The position numbers were made by a program, and so were the translations under genes. Of a stretch of 64,000 nt of DNA, positions 23,601-33,600 are shown piece by piece; the stretch's first letter is position 1, and every line of letters begins with the position of its first letter. The notes beneath the pieces were generated by a model. That model saw only the letters and a list, made by a program, of their open reading frames with translations, had not been told where the DNA came from and made no database searches. This DNA is from Cognataquiflexum aquatile (lineage in GTDB: Bacteria; Bacteroidota; Bacteroidia; Cytophagales; Cyclobacteriaceae): contig NZ_QMIK01000004.1 of NCBI RefSeq assembly GCF_003316845.1, positions 310,001 to 374,000 on the forward strand, written 5' to 3'.

Positions 23601-24404
23601 TTATTTCTTTTCAATTTTTTCATAGGATGCTAAAACCCCTCTGACCATGGCGGCTGAAAAACCCTGATGCTCCATTTCATTGAGTCCGACGATGGTACAG
23701 CCTTTCGGCGTAGTCACTTTGTCGATGGCTTCTTCGGGATGGATGTTTTTTTGGATCATCAATTCCGCTGCGCCTTTTACTGTTTGGTTTACGATTTTGC
23801 TTGCAGTCTTTGCATCAAATCCAATTTGGATTCCCCCCTGAATCATCGCCCTCATAAATCTCAGTACATAAGCAATTCCACAGGCACCAAGGACAGTAGC
23901 CGCTTCCATCAGACTTTCATCAATGGTGATACTGAACCCGACACTGTTGAATAAATCCTTCACTTGTGTTTCTGTCGATTCGGTGATATTCCTTCCGCAG
24001 ATGCAGGTTACGGATTCACGGATATCGGCAGCGATATTGGGCATGGCCCTAAATGCAGTCGTCTTCGGGTCTATTTCCTGAAATATTTCATCCAAAGTGA
24101 TACCTGTCGCGACGGATACGATAATCTGTTTTTTGGGGTCGAGTGCCGGTTTGATTTCTTTCAAAATAGCCGAGACATTATATGGTTTCACGCCAAGAAT
24201 AACAATGTCCGATTCCTTGGCAGCGATCAAATTGTCTGAATGAACCCGTACTCCTTTGTCTTGGAGATAAAGGAGGTTGGCAGGGTTTCTTTTGGTGACG
24301 TGGAGGTTTTGTGGCAAAAAATCAGCCTGTTCCAGCAAGCCGTTGGCGATGGAGGTCCCGAGATTTCCGCAACCTATGATTGCGATTCTGATATCTTTCA
24401 GCAT
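23601..24404 (-). CDS. proC: Pyrroline-5-carboxylate reductase
   Basis: A 267-residue NADPH-dependent reductase for the last step of proline synthesis. The N-terminal dinucleotide motif IGCGNLGTSIANGL (about 10-23), the VKPYN segment near 73 and the C-terminal P5CR dimerisation block (TVLGACGIAYV, then VTTPKGCTIVGLNEMEHQGF) are all present. A TACCTTTG -7 box is seen on the minus strand at 24443-24436. Single gene. Confidence 0.96.
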   Translation of the reverse strand: MLKDIRIAIIGCGNLGTSIANGLLEQADFLPQNLHVTKRNPANLLYLQDKGVRVHSDNLIAAKESDIVILGVKPYNVSAILKEIKPALDPKKQIIVSVATGITLDEIFQEIDPKTTAFRAMPNIAADIRESVTCICGRNITESTETQVKDLFNSVGFSITIDESLMEAATVLGACGIAYVLRFMRAMIQGGIQIGFDAKTASKIVNQTVKGAAELMIQKNIHPEEAIDKVTTPKGCTIVGLNEMEHQGFSAAMVRGVLASYEKIEKK

Positions 24405-24560
24405 GTGGTGTTTTCGGTGTTTTAGGTTTGATTATCAAAGGTAACTAGGAATACGTGTTTTTTTGGTGTTTTCCTTTCAATTAAAACAGACGATCGGCAA
24501 ATAGCCTACTTGATTTTTTTTTGTTTAAATAATTTCATTTAAAAATTTTTATCAAATTTG

Positions 24561-24609
24561 TTTGACTATATGTAAAACAAACTTTACATTTGGTAAAAAT
24601 ATCTTTACA
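24561..24609 (+). promoter_or_regulatory. Promoter with two tandem palindromic operators
   Basis: TTTG (24561-24564), a 20-base spacer and TACATTTG (24585-24592) form a Bacteroidota promoter. Over it lie two 18-bp palindromes of identical design: TGTAAA-ACAAAC-TTTACA (24571-24588) and GGTAAA-AATATC-TTTACA (24592-24609). Their centres are exactly 21 bp apart, two helical turns. The first overlaps the -7 box and the second the expected transcription start, the layout of a repressor site. The XRE regulator at the end of the operon is the natural candidate to bind. Confidence 0.8.
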
Positions 24610-24612
24610 AAT

Positions 24613-25026
24613 ATGAAAAATGATGATTTAATGTACGTACCGATGTTGGAAAGGAAGTGGAGGGCTTTGTCGTTTCTCTTTTTTCCATTGCCGGTGGTTA
24701 TCGTGATTGTCTTGGCTTTGTTGCAAGTGGGATTAAGTCCTGACAATGCAGCCGAAATTATCTATGGAAGTTGGGCGGTGGGTTTTACGCTGTTGAACCT
24801 TTCCAAAGAAAAAATAGAAGATGAGATGGTCAAGACCTTTCGGTTGCAGGCATTTCAGACCGGATTTTTTTGGTTGATGTGTGGCTTGGTCGCTATCATG
24901 GTGGTCAATTACCTTCGGTTTGGAGAATTCAGACAGGAGATATTTTCTGCACCCCTGGTATTGTTTCTACTCAATGCCTATGTATTTGCTGCCTTCGAAT
25001 ATCAAAAATGGAGATCAAATCAATAA
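24613..25026 (+). CDS. Small membrane protein of an XRE-linked module (A)
   Basis: A 137-residue integral membrane protein with four likely helices (about 20-40, 50-64, 84-101, 111-127). Between helices 2 and 3 it has the charged loop SKEKIEDEMVKTFRL (64-78). The same SKEKIEDE octapeptide, in the same place, occurs in the next protein, so the two are paralogues. I start at the ATG at 24613, because the longer frame would read through the operators. Function unknown; the layout recalls DUF2178-type membrane proteins that travel with HTH regulators, but I cannot assign the family. Confidence 0.8.
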   Translation: MKNDDLMYVPMLERKWRALSFLFFPLPVVIVIVLALLQVGLSPDNAAEIIYGSWAVGFTLLNLSKEKIEDEMVKTFRLQAFQTGFFWLMCGLVAIMVVNYLRFGEFRQEIFSAPLVLFLLNAYVFAAFEYQKWRSNQ

Positions 25027-25044
25027 AATGTAAATCAAAACTAT

Positions 25045-25497
25045 ATGCTGACTAAATTACTTTTGCCTTATCGTTTAAAATTTATCGGTTTGGCGCTTTT
25101 ACTTCCAATGACGCTTTTGCTCATTCTTTCGGGTGTTCATGAATATGAATTATCATGGTTGACCTGGGATGGTTTCCGAAAAACAGGTGATTTGTTTTAT
25201 GGTTCAGATGAAAATTTCACCTATGAGTTTGCTTACATAGGGACATTTTTGTCTATGTTTTTGATTGCTTTTTCAAAAGAGAAAATCGAAGACGAATACA
25301 TTCAAAAACTCAGACTTGACAGTCTTCTGTTGGCTTTTTATTTGTATTCCCTGATTTCTATTTTGGGGACATTGGTCTTTTACAGTTTTGATTATTTGCT
25401 GTTTATGGGTTACAATACATTTTCTCTGCAGCTGGTGTTTATCATTAGGTTTAGATGGGTGATGTATAGACAACAGGAAACCCTTACTTTGATTTAA
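25045..25497 (+). CDS. Small membrane protein of an XRE-linked module (B)
   Basis: A 150-residue integral membrane protein, paralogue of the preceding one: about four helices (12-30, 62-76, 92-113, 115-135) and the loop SKEKIEDEYIQKLRL at 77-91. Compared with A it has a longer first extracytoplasmic loop (about 31-60, acidic and aromatic). Gap to A is 18 bases, to the regulator 11 bases. Two different sisters side by side suggest a heteromeric membrane complex, which is inference. Confidence 0.8.
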   Translation: MLTKLLLPYRLKFIGLALLLPMTLLLILSGVHEYELSWLTWDGFRKTGDLFYGSDENFTYEFAYIGTFLSMFLIAFSKEKIEDEYIQKLRLDSLLLAFYLYSLISILGTLVFYSFDYLLFMGYNTFSLQLVFIIRFRWVMYRQQETLTLI

Positions 25498-25508
25498 TCG
25501 GAGGTGAT

Positions 25509-25709
25509 ATGAAAAACACAGTCAAAGTAGAACGTGCCAAGAAAGACATGACCCAACAGGACCTTGCGGATAAGATCGGTGTCTCCCGGCAGACGATCAA
25601 TTCCATTGAAGCGGGAAAGTACGTTCCGTCTACAGTTCTTGCCCTCAAAATTGGCCGGGTATTCCAGACGCCTTTGGAGTTGATTTTTGAATTGGAGGAA
25701 GGGGATTAA
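25509..25709 (+). CDS. XRE-family transcriptional regulator (YozG-like)
   Basis: A 66-residue single-domain helix-turn-helix protein. The HTH runs from about 14 to 40 (TQQDLADKIGVSRQTINSIE), followed by the YVPSTVLALKIGRVF.TPLELIF segment typical of YozG/HipB-like small regulators. The gene has GGAGGTGAT directly before its ATG (25500-25508), a near-perfect Shine-Dalgarno that is unusual in this phylum and in this window. It most likely represses its own operon through the twin operators upstream. Confidence 0.92.
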   Translation: MKNTVKVERAKKDMTQQDLADKIGVSRQTINSIEAGKYVPSTVLALKIGRVFQTPLELIFELEEGD

Positions 25710-25834
25710 TTAGTTGACAGTTGGCAGTCGCAGTCTGGAGAAATTGCCATTTGAATTTCCCCTCTGACTAAAAAATAGTGAGAAAACAGGAAAGTTTCTA
25801 TTGCGGATTTAGGTGATTTTTATAATTTAGTTTT

Positions 25835-27013
25835 ATGAAAGAAAACAAAGCCATCATTTTTATACTATTGACCTTCCTGCTGATTCCGATCTTGATTTCT
25901 TGTGAATCAGAGACCAAAGGGGATATTAAGATGATTCAAGTGGATGTTGATGCTGCTCAAAAAGGAAAAATATCAGATCATTTCGAATCCATTGAATACA
26001 TCCTTTTGGACTATCCGGACAGTCTTCCGATTGTTGGTCCTTATAAAATGATATTGACCGATGATCGAATTTTGGTCGAAAGCAGGGAAACCGCTGCGGT
26101 TTTTGTTTTTGACAGGAAAGGGAATCTTCAGAATGTCATCAGGAATTTTGGTGATGGTCCAGGCCAATTCCGGTTGATTGATGATATGTTTCTGGAGGGG
26201 GATTTGGTTCGGATCCATTGTAACTATTTGCAAAAATACCTGATTTTCAATATTAATGGAATATTGATTGAGGAGGGAAAATTGAAGGAAATGGCTGATA
26301 GGAGTTTTATAGGAAAAGAATTCATTCTCTATCAATTTCAAGAAGGGTATGGTCCTGAAAAGAATACGATTGTAAGTATTAAGGATAATGTCATACAAGG
26401 ATTTGTCCCAATCAACAAAGATTTAGAGCATTTCAACAGTTATAATAGTCTTCATGGATTTCAATATGATCCTCACCGGGATTCTTTTTTTATCACAAGT
26501 TTGCTAAATTATGAAATACCTGTTTTTGATGGCAAGGGCTATTTGAAACAAAAACTTGAATTCGACTTTGGCAAAAACAACTATGATATCAATAAAAGGA
26601 AAGAGTTTCCTGAAAATCCTCGTAAGGTAAATACTTATGCTATGGAAAATAATATTGTCCAACATATCAACTCATTTTTCCCTTTCAAGAATAAGATTTT
26701 TATTCAATTTTTTTCAGGCATCAGAAATTCCCATTTCCTGTTTTTAGATAACAACTTTGATGTCATCTATCATGTCGATGAACTTGAAAATGATTTTGAT
26801 GGAATGAAGCTTAAATTGTGGTCGTGGGCTTATTCCGAAAATGAGGTAGTTTACTATTATGAATCAAGTAGATTTTACAATGACTATGTTGAAACTTTCA
26901 ATGACAGGAAAGTGACCATCGAAAAAGGCGATATCCATGATTTTTTCAGGAACAATAAAGAAAAATTGAAAGAGGAAAAGCATGTATTGGTGGTAATGAA
27001 AGTCAAAGAATAA
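25835..27013 (+). CDS. 6-bladed beta-propeller lipoprotein
   Basis: A 392-residue predicted lipoprotein, signal and lipobox LISC near residue 23. The mature part has the repeated strand pattern of the Bacteroidota 6-bladed propeller family (pfam17170-like): SIEYILLDYPD, AAVFVFDRKGNLQNVI, FGDGPGQFRLIDDM, then NYLQKYLIFNINGILI and further blades. Such proteins are usually anchored outside the cell and often occur near transport or polysaccharide genes. Ligand unknown. It may be separate from the sugar genes that follow (100-base gap). Confidence 0.82.
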   Translation: MKENKAIIFILLTFLLIPILISCESETKGDIKMIQVDVDAAQKGKISDHFESIEYILLDYPDSLPIVGPYKMILTDDRILVESRETAAVFVFDRKGNLQNVIRNFGDGPGQFRLIDDMFLEGDLVRIHCNYLQKYLIFNINGILIEEGKLKEMADRSFIGKEFILYQFQEGYGPEKNTIVSIKDNVIQGFVPINKDLEHFNSYNSLHGFQYDPHRDSFFITSLLNYEIPVFDGKGYLKQKLEFDFGKNNYDINKRKEFPENPRKVNTYAMENNIVQHINSFFPFKNKIFIQFFSGIRNSHFLFLDNNFDVIYHVDELENDFDGMKLKLWSWAYSENEVVYYYESSRFYNDYVETFNDRKVTIEKGDIHDFFRNNKEKLKEEKHVLVVMKVKE

Positions 27014-27082
27014 ACACTTCGATTTTGAAACAATCCTTTTGACTTTTTTGGGATTTTTTCCATTCCCAAAGCAATAAATAGT

Positions 27083-27090
27083 TATATTTG
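27083..27090 (+). promoter_or_regulatory. -7 box before the glycosyltransferase
   Basis: TATATTTG matches TAnnTTTG, 24 bases before the ATG at 27114. I see no TTG at the proper distance upstream, so this is a weak call. Confidence 0.35.
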
Positions 27091-27113
27091 GCATTTTAAA
27101 GACAAAAAACTGA

Positions 27114-28277
27114 ATGTCAAAAATTATCCGAATCACCACAGTACCCATTTCATTAAAGCTTTTACTTTCAGGTCAGATGAAGTTCATGAAGGATGCAGGG
27201 TGGGAGGTAATTATGGTAAGTGCTGACGGCAAAGAGATCAATGAAATAGTAAAAAAGGAAGGTTGCCCGCATGTGGTTATTCCTTTTACACGAAAAATCA
27301 CCCCGTTTCATGACCTCGTCTGCTTGTGGCAGCTCTACAATCTGATCAAAAAAGAAAAGCCTGATATCGTCCATACCCATACTCCAAAAGCTGGGTTGTT
27401 GGGAATGTTGGCAGCTAAAATGGCAGGGGTCAAAACAAGGATCCATACTGTGGCCGGCTTGCCGTATATGGTGGCAGAAAAGCAAAAAAAGAGCCTTCTT
27501 GTCAATGTCGAAAAGCTAACCTACTCATGGGCTACCCAAGTATGGCCCAATTCGCCTTCTTTGAAAAAATTCATTGTCGAGGAAGAATTGGTCGGACAGG
27601 AAAAATTGAAGGTAATTGGATTTGGTTCCTCTAATGGCATTGATTTGGAGAAATTCAACCGTGGGATTCTCAAAGAAAACCACCTTGTGGCAGCTACCAT
27701 GAGAATTATGCCCGGAGACAATGATTATATCATCCTTGCCGTTGGAAGGCTGGTGAAGGACAAAGGAATAGAGGAACTCGTCACTGCGTTTTTGGAATCC
27801 AAAATCTCTGATAGGTCTAAGCTTGTATTGCTCGGTTCTTTTGAACAGGAACTAAATCCGATAGATGAGGAAATAGTCCGAAAGATCAAAGACCACGCGA
27901 GGATTGTCCAAATCGAATGGACGGATCATGTCGCGCATTATCTTGCATTGGCGGATGTTTTGGTTCACCCGTCGCACAGAGAAGGATTTCCCAATGTGCT
28001 CTTGGAAGCCGGTGCTATGCAGGTTCCGATTATTTGTTCGGACATCATCGGAAATACAGACATCGTGACCAACAAAAAAACAGGTCTTATATTTCCTGTG
28101 AAAAACAAGGATTTTCTAAAAGATGCCTTGGAATTTGCTTATGTAAAGCGGGATTTTATGCAGGAATTGGCTGACAATTTGTACAAGGAAGTGGAAGGAA
28201 AATACCAAAGAGGGAAAATGCATCAATTGATTTTGGAGGAATATAAAAACTCTTTACGCTCAGTTGAAGGAAATTAA
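27114..28277 (+). CDS. Glycosyltransferase family 4 (GT-B)
   Basis: A 387-residue GT-B enzyme for exopolysaccharide or O-antigen assembly. The N-domain has the KPDIVHTHTPKAGLLGMLAAK block typical of capsular GT4 enzymes, and the C-domain has AVGRLVKDKGIEELV, LVLLGSF and the E-x7-E motif HREGFPNVLLEAGAM. Donor and acceptor are not predictable from sequence. It is followed by two nucleotide-sugar genes in the same direction. Confidence 0.88.
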   Translation: MSKIIRITTVPISLKLLLSGQMKFMKDAGWEVIMVSADGKEINEIVKKEGCPHVVIPFTRKITPFHDLVCLWQLYNLIKKEKPDIVHTHTPKAGLLGMLAAKMAGVKTRIHTVAGLPYMVAEKQKKSLLVNVEKLTYSWATQVWPNSPSLKKFIVEEELVGQEKLKVIGFGSSNGIDLEKFNRGILKENHLVAATMRIMPGDNDYIILAVGRLVKDKGIEELVTAFLESKISDRSKLVLLGSFEQELNPIDEEIVRKIKDHARIVQIEWTDHVAHYLALADVLVHPSHREGFPNVLLEAGAMQVPIICSDIIGNTDIVTNKKTGLIFPVKNKDFLKDALEFAYVKRDFMQELADNLYKEVEGKYQRGKMHQLILEEYKNSLRSVEGN

Positions 28278-28371
28278 ATTTGCCCAAAGCAAAAATTCTT
28301 AGAAATAAGGAGGATTTAGGTAAATTAATTTAAATTTTATTCGTTTTTTAGCAAATAATTAAAAAAAGAAA

Positions 28372-29424
28372 ATGAAATATCTCGTTACAGGTACTGCAGG
28401 TTTTATCGGCTTTCATGTCGCATTGTATCTTCTCAATAGGGGAGAATCTGTAGTAGGGGTTGACAATATCAATGATTATTATGATGTCAATCTTAAGTAT
28501 CAAAGACTTGCTGAATGTGGAATAGTCCGTGAAAGTATTTCAGACAATAAAAAATCGGTTTCTACGAAATTTCCCAATCATTCCTTTTACAAGATGGACC
28601 TTTCCAACAAGGTTGTTTTGATGGATATTTTTCAGAAGGAAAAAATAGATGTTGTGATCAATCTTGCTGCCCAAGCAGGAGTAAGGTATTCACTGACAAA
28701 CCCTGATGCCTATATTACCGCAAACATCCAATCTTTCTTGAATATTCTGGAAGCTTGCAGGGCGTACCCTGTCAAACATTTGGTCTATGCTTCTTCCAGT
28801 TCGGTATATGGCGCCAATACCAAAATGCCTTTTTCAACTTCTGACAACATTGACCATCCGGTAAGTTTGTATGCCGCTACCAAAAAATCAAACGAATTGA
28901 TGGCGCATACCTATAGCCATCTTTTCAATATTCCGACTACAGGACTGAGGTTCTTTACGGTTTATGGACCTTGGGGCAGACCTGATATGGCTTTGTTTTT
29001 GTTTATCCAGGCTATTGAAAAAGGCGAACCCATTCAGGTTTTTAACCATGGGAAAATGAAAAGGGACTTCACCTACATAGATGATATTGTAGAAGGCATC
29101 ATCAGAGTAGCTGATAGACCTGCCAAGCCAAATCCAGCATGGACAGGCCAAGATCCTGATCCTGGATCTTCTTATGCCCCTTTTAAAGTGTATAATATTG
29201 GCAATTCCCAACCTGTGGAATTGATGGATTACATCGCTGCTTTGGAAAAAGCGATGGGTAAGGAAGCTATCAAAAACATGTTGCCTTTGCAGCCCGGAGA
29301 TGTACCTTCCACTTATGCCGATGTAACTGACCTCAAAAGAGATACCGGCTATCAACCCCAAACCTCAGTGGAAGAGGGTGTTGCCAAATTTGTGGCTTGG
29401 TATAAGGAATCCTACGGAAAATAA
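28372..29424 (+). CDS. UDP-glucuronate 4-epimerase-type NAD-dependent epimerase
   Basis: A 350-residue extended SDR. The NAD motif GTAGFIG (about 7-13), the Ser of SSSSVYG (about 141-147), and the catalytic YAATK (Tyr167, Lys171) are present. The [15 protein letters not shown] stretch and the N-terminal [16 protein letters not shown] loop are characteristic of UDP-glucuronate epimerases (LpsL/CapI type), which make UDP-galacturonate for capsule or LPS. Substrate assignment rests on these signature loops. Confidence 0.88.
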   Translation: MKYLVTGTAGFIGFHVALYLLNRGESVVGVDNINDYYDVNLKYQRLAECGIVRESISDNKKSVSTKFPNHSFYKMDLSNKVVLMDIFQKEKIDVVINLAAQAGVRYSLTNPDAYITANIQSFLNILEACRAYPVKHLVYASSSSVYGANTKMPFSTSDNIDHPVSLYAATKKSNELMAHTYSHLFNIPTTGLRFFTVYGPWGRPDMALFLFIQAIEKGEPIQVFNHGKMKRDFTYIDDIVEGIIRVADRPAKPNPAWTGQDPDPGSSYAPFKVYNIGNSQPVELMDYIAALEKAMGKEAIKNMLPLQPGDVPSTYADVTDLKRDTGYQPQTSVEEGVAKFVAWYKESYGK

Positions 29425-29509
29425 CCTGAACCAAAATTTCATCCCACAAACGAACTTGGTGAATTTTATTTTTATTCATCCAATCTCTCAATCTTTCTAA
29501 TCCGCAATT

Positions 29510-30559
29510 ATGAAAAAGAACATCCTCATCACAGGAGGCGCAGGATTCATAGGCTGTCATGTCGTACAGCTTTTTGTGCAGAAATATCCCCATTACCATA
29601 TTATCAATCTGGATTGCCTGACTTATGCCGGCAATCTTGAAAATCTCAGCGAGATTGAAAATGCCAAAAATTACACTTTCGAGAAAGTGAATATTTTGGA
29701 TGTGGAAGCTTTGACTTCTGTTTTTGAAAAACATCAAATTACAGATGTGATCCATTTGGCAGCAGAATCCCACGTGGACAGGTCTATTACCGATCCTTTG
29801 GCATTTGTCAAAACAAATATCATCGGCACCGTAAATCTACTGAATGTCGCCAAGTCATATTGGAAAGATCTGGAAAACCACCTTTTCTACCATGTCTCTA
29901 CAGATGAGGTTTACGGATCCTTGGATCATGGAGGATTCTTTACAGAAACTACACCTTACGATCCTCAATCTCCTTATTCAGCTTCAAAAGCAGCCTCAGA
30001 TCATTTTGTAAGGGCTTACAGCAATACTTACAAATTAAAAACCGTCATTACCAACTGTTCCAATAATTACGGGCCAAACCAATTTCCCGAAAAGTTGATT
30101 CCGCTTTGTATCAACAATATTAAAAATAACCGACCGCTTCCTGTGTATGGAAAAGGAGAAAATATCAGGGATTGGTTGTATGTCGTGGACCACGCAAGAG
30201 CCATTGACATGGTGTTTCACAAAGGAAAAAGCGGGGAAACATATAACATTGGGGGTTTCAATGAGTGGATGAATATTGACATTGTGAAGCTTCTCTGTCA
30301 AAAGATGGATGAAAAGCTCGGAAGGGAAATAGGAACATCCGAAAAACTGATCACCTATGTCAAGGACCGTGCAGGACATGACCTGAGGTATGCCATAGAT
30401 GCTTCCAAAATCCAGAAAGAACTAGGATGGGAGCCAAGCCTTCAGTTTGAGGAAGGAATCAGTAAAACCATAGATTGGTATTTGGAGAATGAAACTTGGC
30501 TTGATAATGTTACCTCAGGGAATTACCAAAAATATTATCAGGACCATTATGGTAAATGA
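29510..30559 (+). CDS. rfbB: dTDP-glucose 4,6-dehydratase
   Basis: A 349-residue extended SDR making dTDP-4-keto-6-deoxyglucose, the entry to rhamnose and other deoxysugars. GGAGFIG (9-15), the dehydratase triad in STDEVYG (Thr131, Asp132, Glu133) and YSASK (Tyr156, Lys160) are intact, with NNYGPNQFPEKLIPL and RDWLYV further on. The rfbA, rfbC and rfbD genes are not in the window. A terminator follows. Confidence 0.95.
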   Translation: MKKNILITGGAGFIGCHVVQLFVQKYPHYHIINLDCLTYAGNLENLSEIENAKNYTFEKVNILDVEALTSVFEKHQITDVIHLAAESHVDRSITDPLAFVKTNIIGTVNLLNVAKSYWKDLENHLFYHVSTDEVYGSLDHGGFFTETTPYDPQSPYSASKAASDHFVRAYSNTYKLKTVITNCSNNYGPNQFPEKLIPLCINNIKNNRPLPVYGKGENIRDWLYVVDHARAIDMVFHKGKSGETYNIGGFNEWMNIDIVKLLCQKMDEKLGREIGTSEKLITYVKDRAGHDLRYAIDASKIQKELGWEPSLQFEEGISKTIDWYLENETWLDNVTSGNYQKYYQDHYGK

Positions 30560-30576
30560 TTTTACCATTTGACTAT

Positions 30577-30618
30577 AAACGAAAAACACCCGACCAAATG
30601 GCCGGGTGTTTTTCGTTT
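30577..30618. terminator. Bidirectional terminator after rfbB
   Basis: A 16-bp perfect stem, AAACGAAAAACACCCG (30577-30592) with 30603-30618, loop ACCAAATGGC, flanked by A- and T-runs on both strands. It separates rfbB from the converging BNR-repeat gene. Confidence 0.93.
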
Positions 30619-30634
30619 TAAGGATAAGTTGCAG

Positions 30635-33600
30635 TTACTTTACCTCAACTTTTTCGATTTCCTTGAAGATGTCAATCTGAGTGGCTTTTGCTTTTTCCTC
30701 AAATTGCTTCCAGTCATTTTCGAAGAAATTGTTCCAAACCTTCATCGCGGACTCGGCACTTTCTTTTGCCTGCTGCAACAGCCTTGCTTCAGTAGGTCCC
30801 GGTGCAGTGAAAGAAGAATTGGCATAGCTTCTAGGTGCAAATAGCCTTGTCATGGTGCTTGGATAAAGATTTCTTACAATTCCCTGGCCTTCTCTCGTTG
30901 GTCCGTAGAATGCCTCTCTTGTCGTATCCACTTTTTTCTTGGTTTCATTGGCGAGTTTGACGAGTTCTTTGACAGGTTCGGAATCCACATCTTTGGCATA
31001 GGCCAAGAGTTTGTCGATCGTCTTTTTGGCATCATCAAGCTGCCTGGTGGCTTTCATGACTTCACCTGATAAAGCTTCAATTTGTAGGATAAATTCTTCT
31101 CTGGCTTTCAGGTCGGTCAAATTTGTTTTGATTCTCGGGTCTGAATAAACCATAATGGAAGTTTCAGCGGTGTTTTCTCCATATTTGAATACCACCTTGT
31201 ATTTACCCGGAAGTGCATCGCCGCCGCTTGCTTCATAAAATCCGCGTGATCTTGCACCTTGGCCACCGCCACCACCTCCACCACCAAATGATGGGGTTTC
31301 TACAGAAGATTTTCTGTCAAGGTTCCAAGTAAATTTATTAACACCTTGAGTCGGGAGTCTCTTGATGGTTCTGATTTGTTCTCCTTGTTCATTGAAAATG
31401 GAAACTACCACAGAATCCAATTTCTCTTTTCCCGGATCATTGAGAATAAAACTTAATCTTCCACCAAATTCCCTGTTTTCGGCTGCATACTTTCCATTTG
31501 CTGGAAATCTTTCGCCATGAGGCTGATGGATTTCTGCCTGATAAGCATCAGGTGCAGGAACTGCTGTTAACTTTTCAATTGGAGTTTTGCCTGTGTTCTT
31601 AGCAAAGATTCTCAAAGGCCTGATGTCGTCAAGGACATAAATAGACCGGCCAAATGTTCCGATTACCAAGTCGGCTTCCCTTTCTTGTATGACCATATCA
31701 TAGGTGGATACAGCATTTGGATAACCATGTCGCCATTGGTTCCATGTTTTGGCATTGTCAAAACTCACATAAAGGCCGTATTCGGTTCCCAAGAAAACAA
31801 GATTCGGTTCAACTGGATCTTGCACAATAGATAGAGCAAATCCCCAAACCTTGCTGTCATCAGCAATCCTTTCATAAGACGTACCATAGTTTTTGGTTCT
31901 ATAGGCATAGGCGGAGAAGTCATTGTTTCGATAGTTATTCGCAATGATCCATGCTTCACCTGCATCGTATTTGGATGCTTGAATTTGTGGAATCCAGCTT
32001 GCCTTTGGTAGACCGGTCAGCTTGGCTGCGGTATTAGTCCAGGTTTTTCCTCCGTCTTTGGTTACTTGGACATTGCCGTCATCTGTACCTACCCAGATCA
32101 CATTGGGATCTACGGGACTTGGCGCAATGGCTATGATGGTTGTATGATTTTCTGCCCCGGTCACATCAAAGGTCAAGCCGCCTGTTTCTTGTTGTTTTTG
32201 TTTTTCAGGATCATTGGTAGTCAGATCGGGAGAAATAACTTCCCAGGTCTCACCTCGGTCTGTACTTTTATGTAAGAACTGACTTCCATAATAAATCGTG
32301 GTTTGGCTGTGCGGATCCTGTGCGATTGCCGCATTCCAGTTGAATCTTAAAAACACATCCTTGTCTGGATGGGTGGGTCTGACAGTTCTCGTATGTCCTG
32401 TTTCTTTATCATATCGACCAACATTTCCTCCTTGGGACATGGCGTAGCCATATCTGGAATCAGCAGGATCAGGCACCACATCGAATCCGTCACCGAACAT
32501 GATTTCTTGCCAATATGTGTTCCTGATACCATCTCTTCTCCAAACATAAGCAGGTCCAACCCAGCTCCCATTGTCTTGAAGACCTCCATAAATATTATAA
32601 GGTACTTCATTGTCTACATTGATATGGTACCATTGTCCTACAGGGATGTTTTCGGCAAAGTACCAAGTCTTGCCTCCATCCCTTGAGATATTCAATCCAC
32701 CATCATTTCCGTCAATCATTAATTTTGGATCATTGGGATTGATATACCAAGCATGGTGGTCAGGGTGTACACCGTCATAAGACAATAATTGCGAAAATGA
32801 TCGTCCGCCATCTTCGCTCATTCCCACTCTTGAATAAAGTGTGTAGAGACGGTCAGCATTCTTTGGATCTGCATGGATTTCAAAATAATAAAAAGGCCTG
32901 TCTCCGATCTCGGCTTTGTCATTTACCAACTTGAAGTTGCTTCCACCATCCTCAGATACATATAATGCATTTTTGGAAGACTCAATCAAAGCATAAACCT
33001 TTTGACTGTTGGCTTTGGACATGGCCAATCCCATCCTTCCAAGATCTCCTTTAGGCAAACCGTTTTTGTCATCCAGTTTTTTCCAGGTTTCTCCACCATC
33101 TATTGTCATATGAAGTCCTGAAGAAGGGCCTCCTGATTTGAAAAACCAAGGATACCTTCTGTGTTCCCACATATTGACAAAAATCTTGTTTGGATTATTG
33201 GGATCCATGATCATTTCGCCGACACCGGTTTTTGTGTCGATGTAAAGGATTTTTTTCCAGGTTTTGCCACCGTCTGTGGTTTTGTATACACCACGGTCCT
33301 CTTGCTCTCCCCAAGGAGAACCGATAGCACCGACATAAACTGTATTTGGATCATCAGGGTGCACGATGATTCTGTGGATAGCTTTGGTTTTTTCCAATCC
33401 CATTGCCTGCCAGGTCTGACCTGCATCCATGGATCGATACACGCCGAGGCCCATGTTCAATGAGTTTCTGGGATTTCCTTCTCCTGTGCCTACCCAAATG
33501 ATATTTGGGTTCTTTTGGTAGATTGAAATCGCACCGATTGAGTGCACTTTTTCTTCATCAAAAATCGGAGTCCAGGTTATTCCCCCCGAAGTTGATTTCC

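Noticed and set aside
24562-24612. Longer start for the first membrane protein
   Set aside because: It would translate through the promoter and both operators, and gives a non-membrane charged leader.
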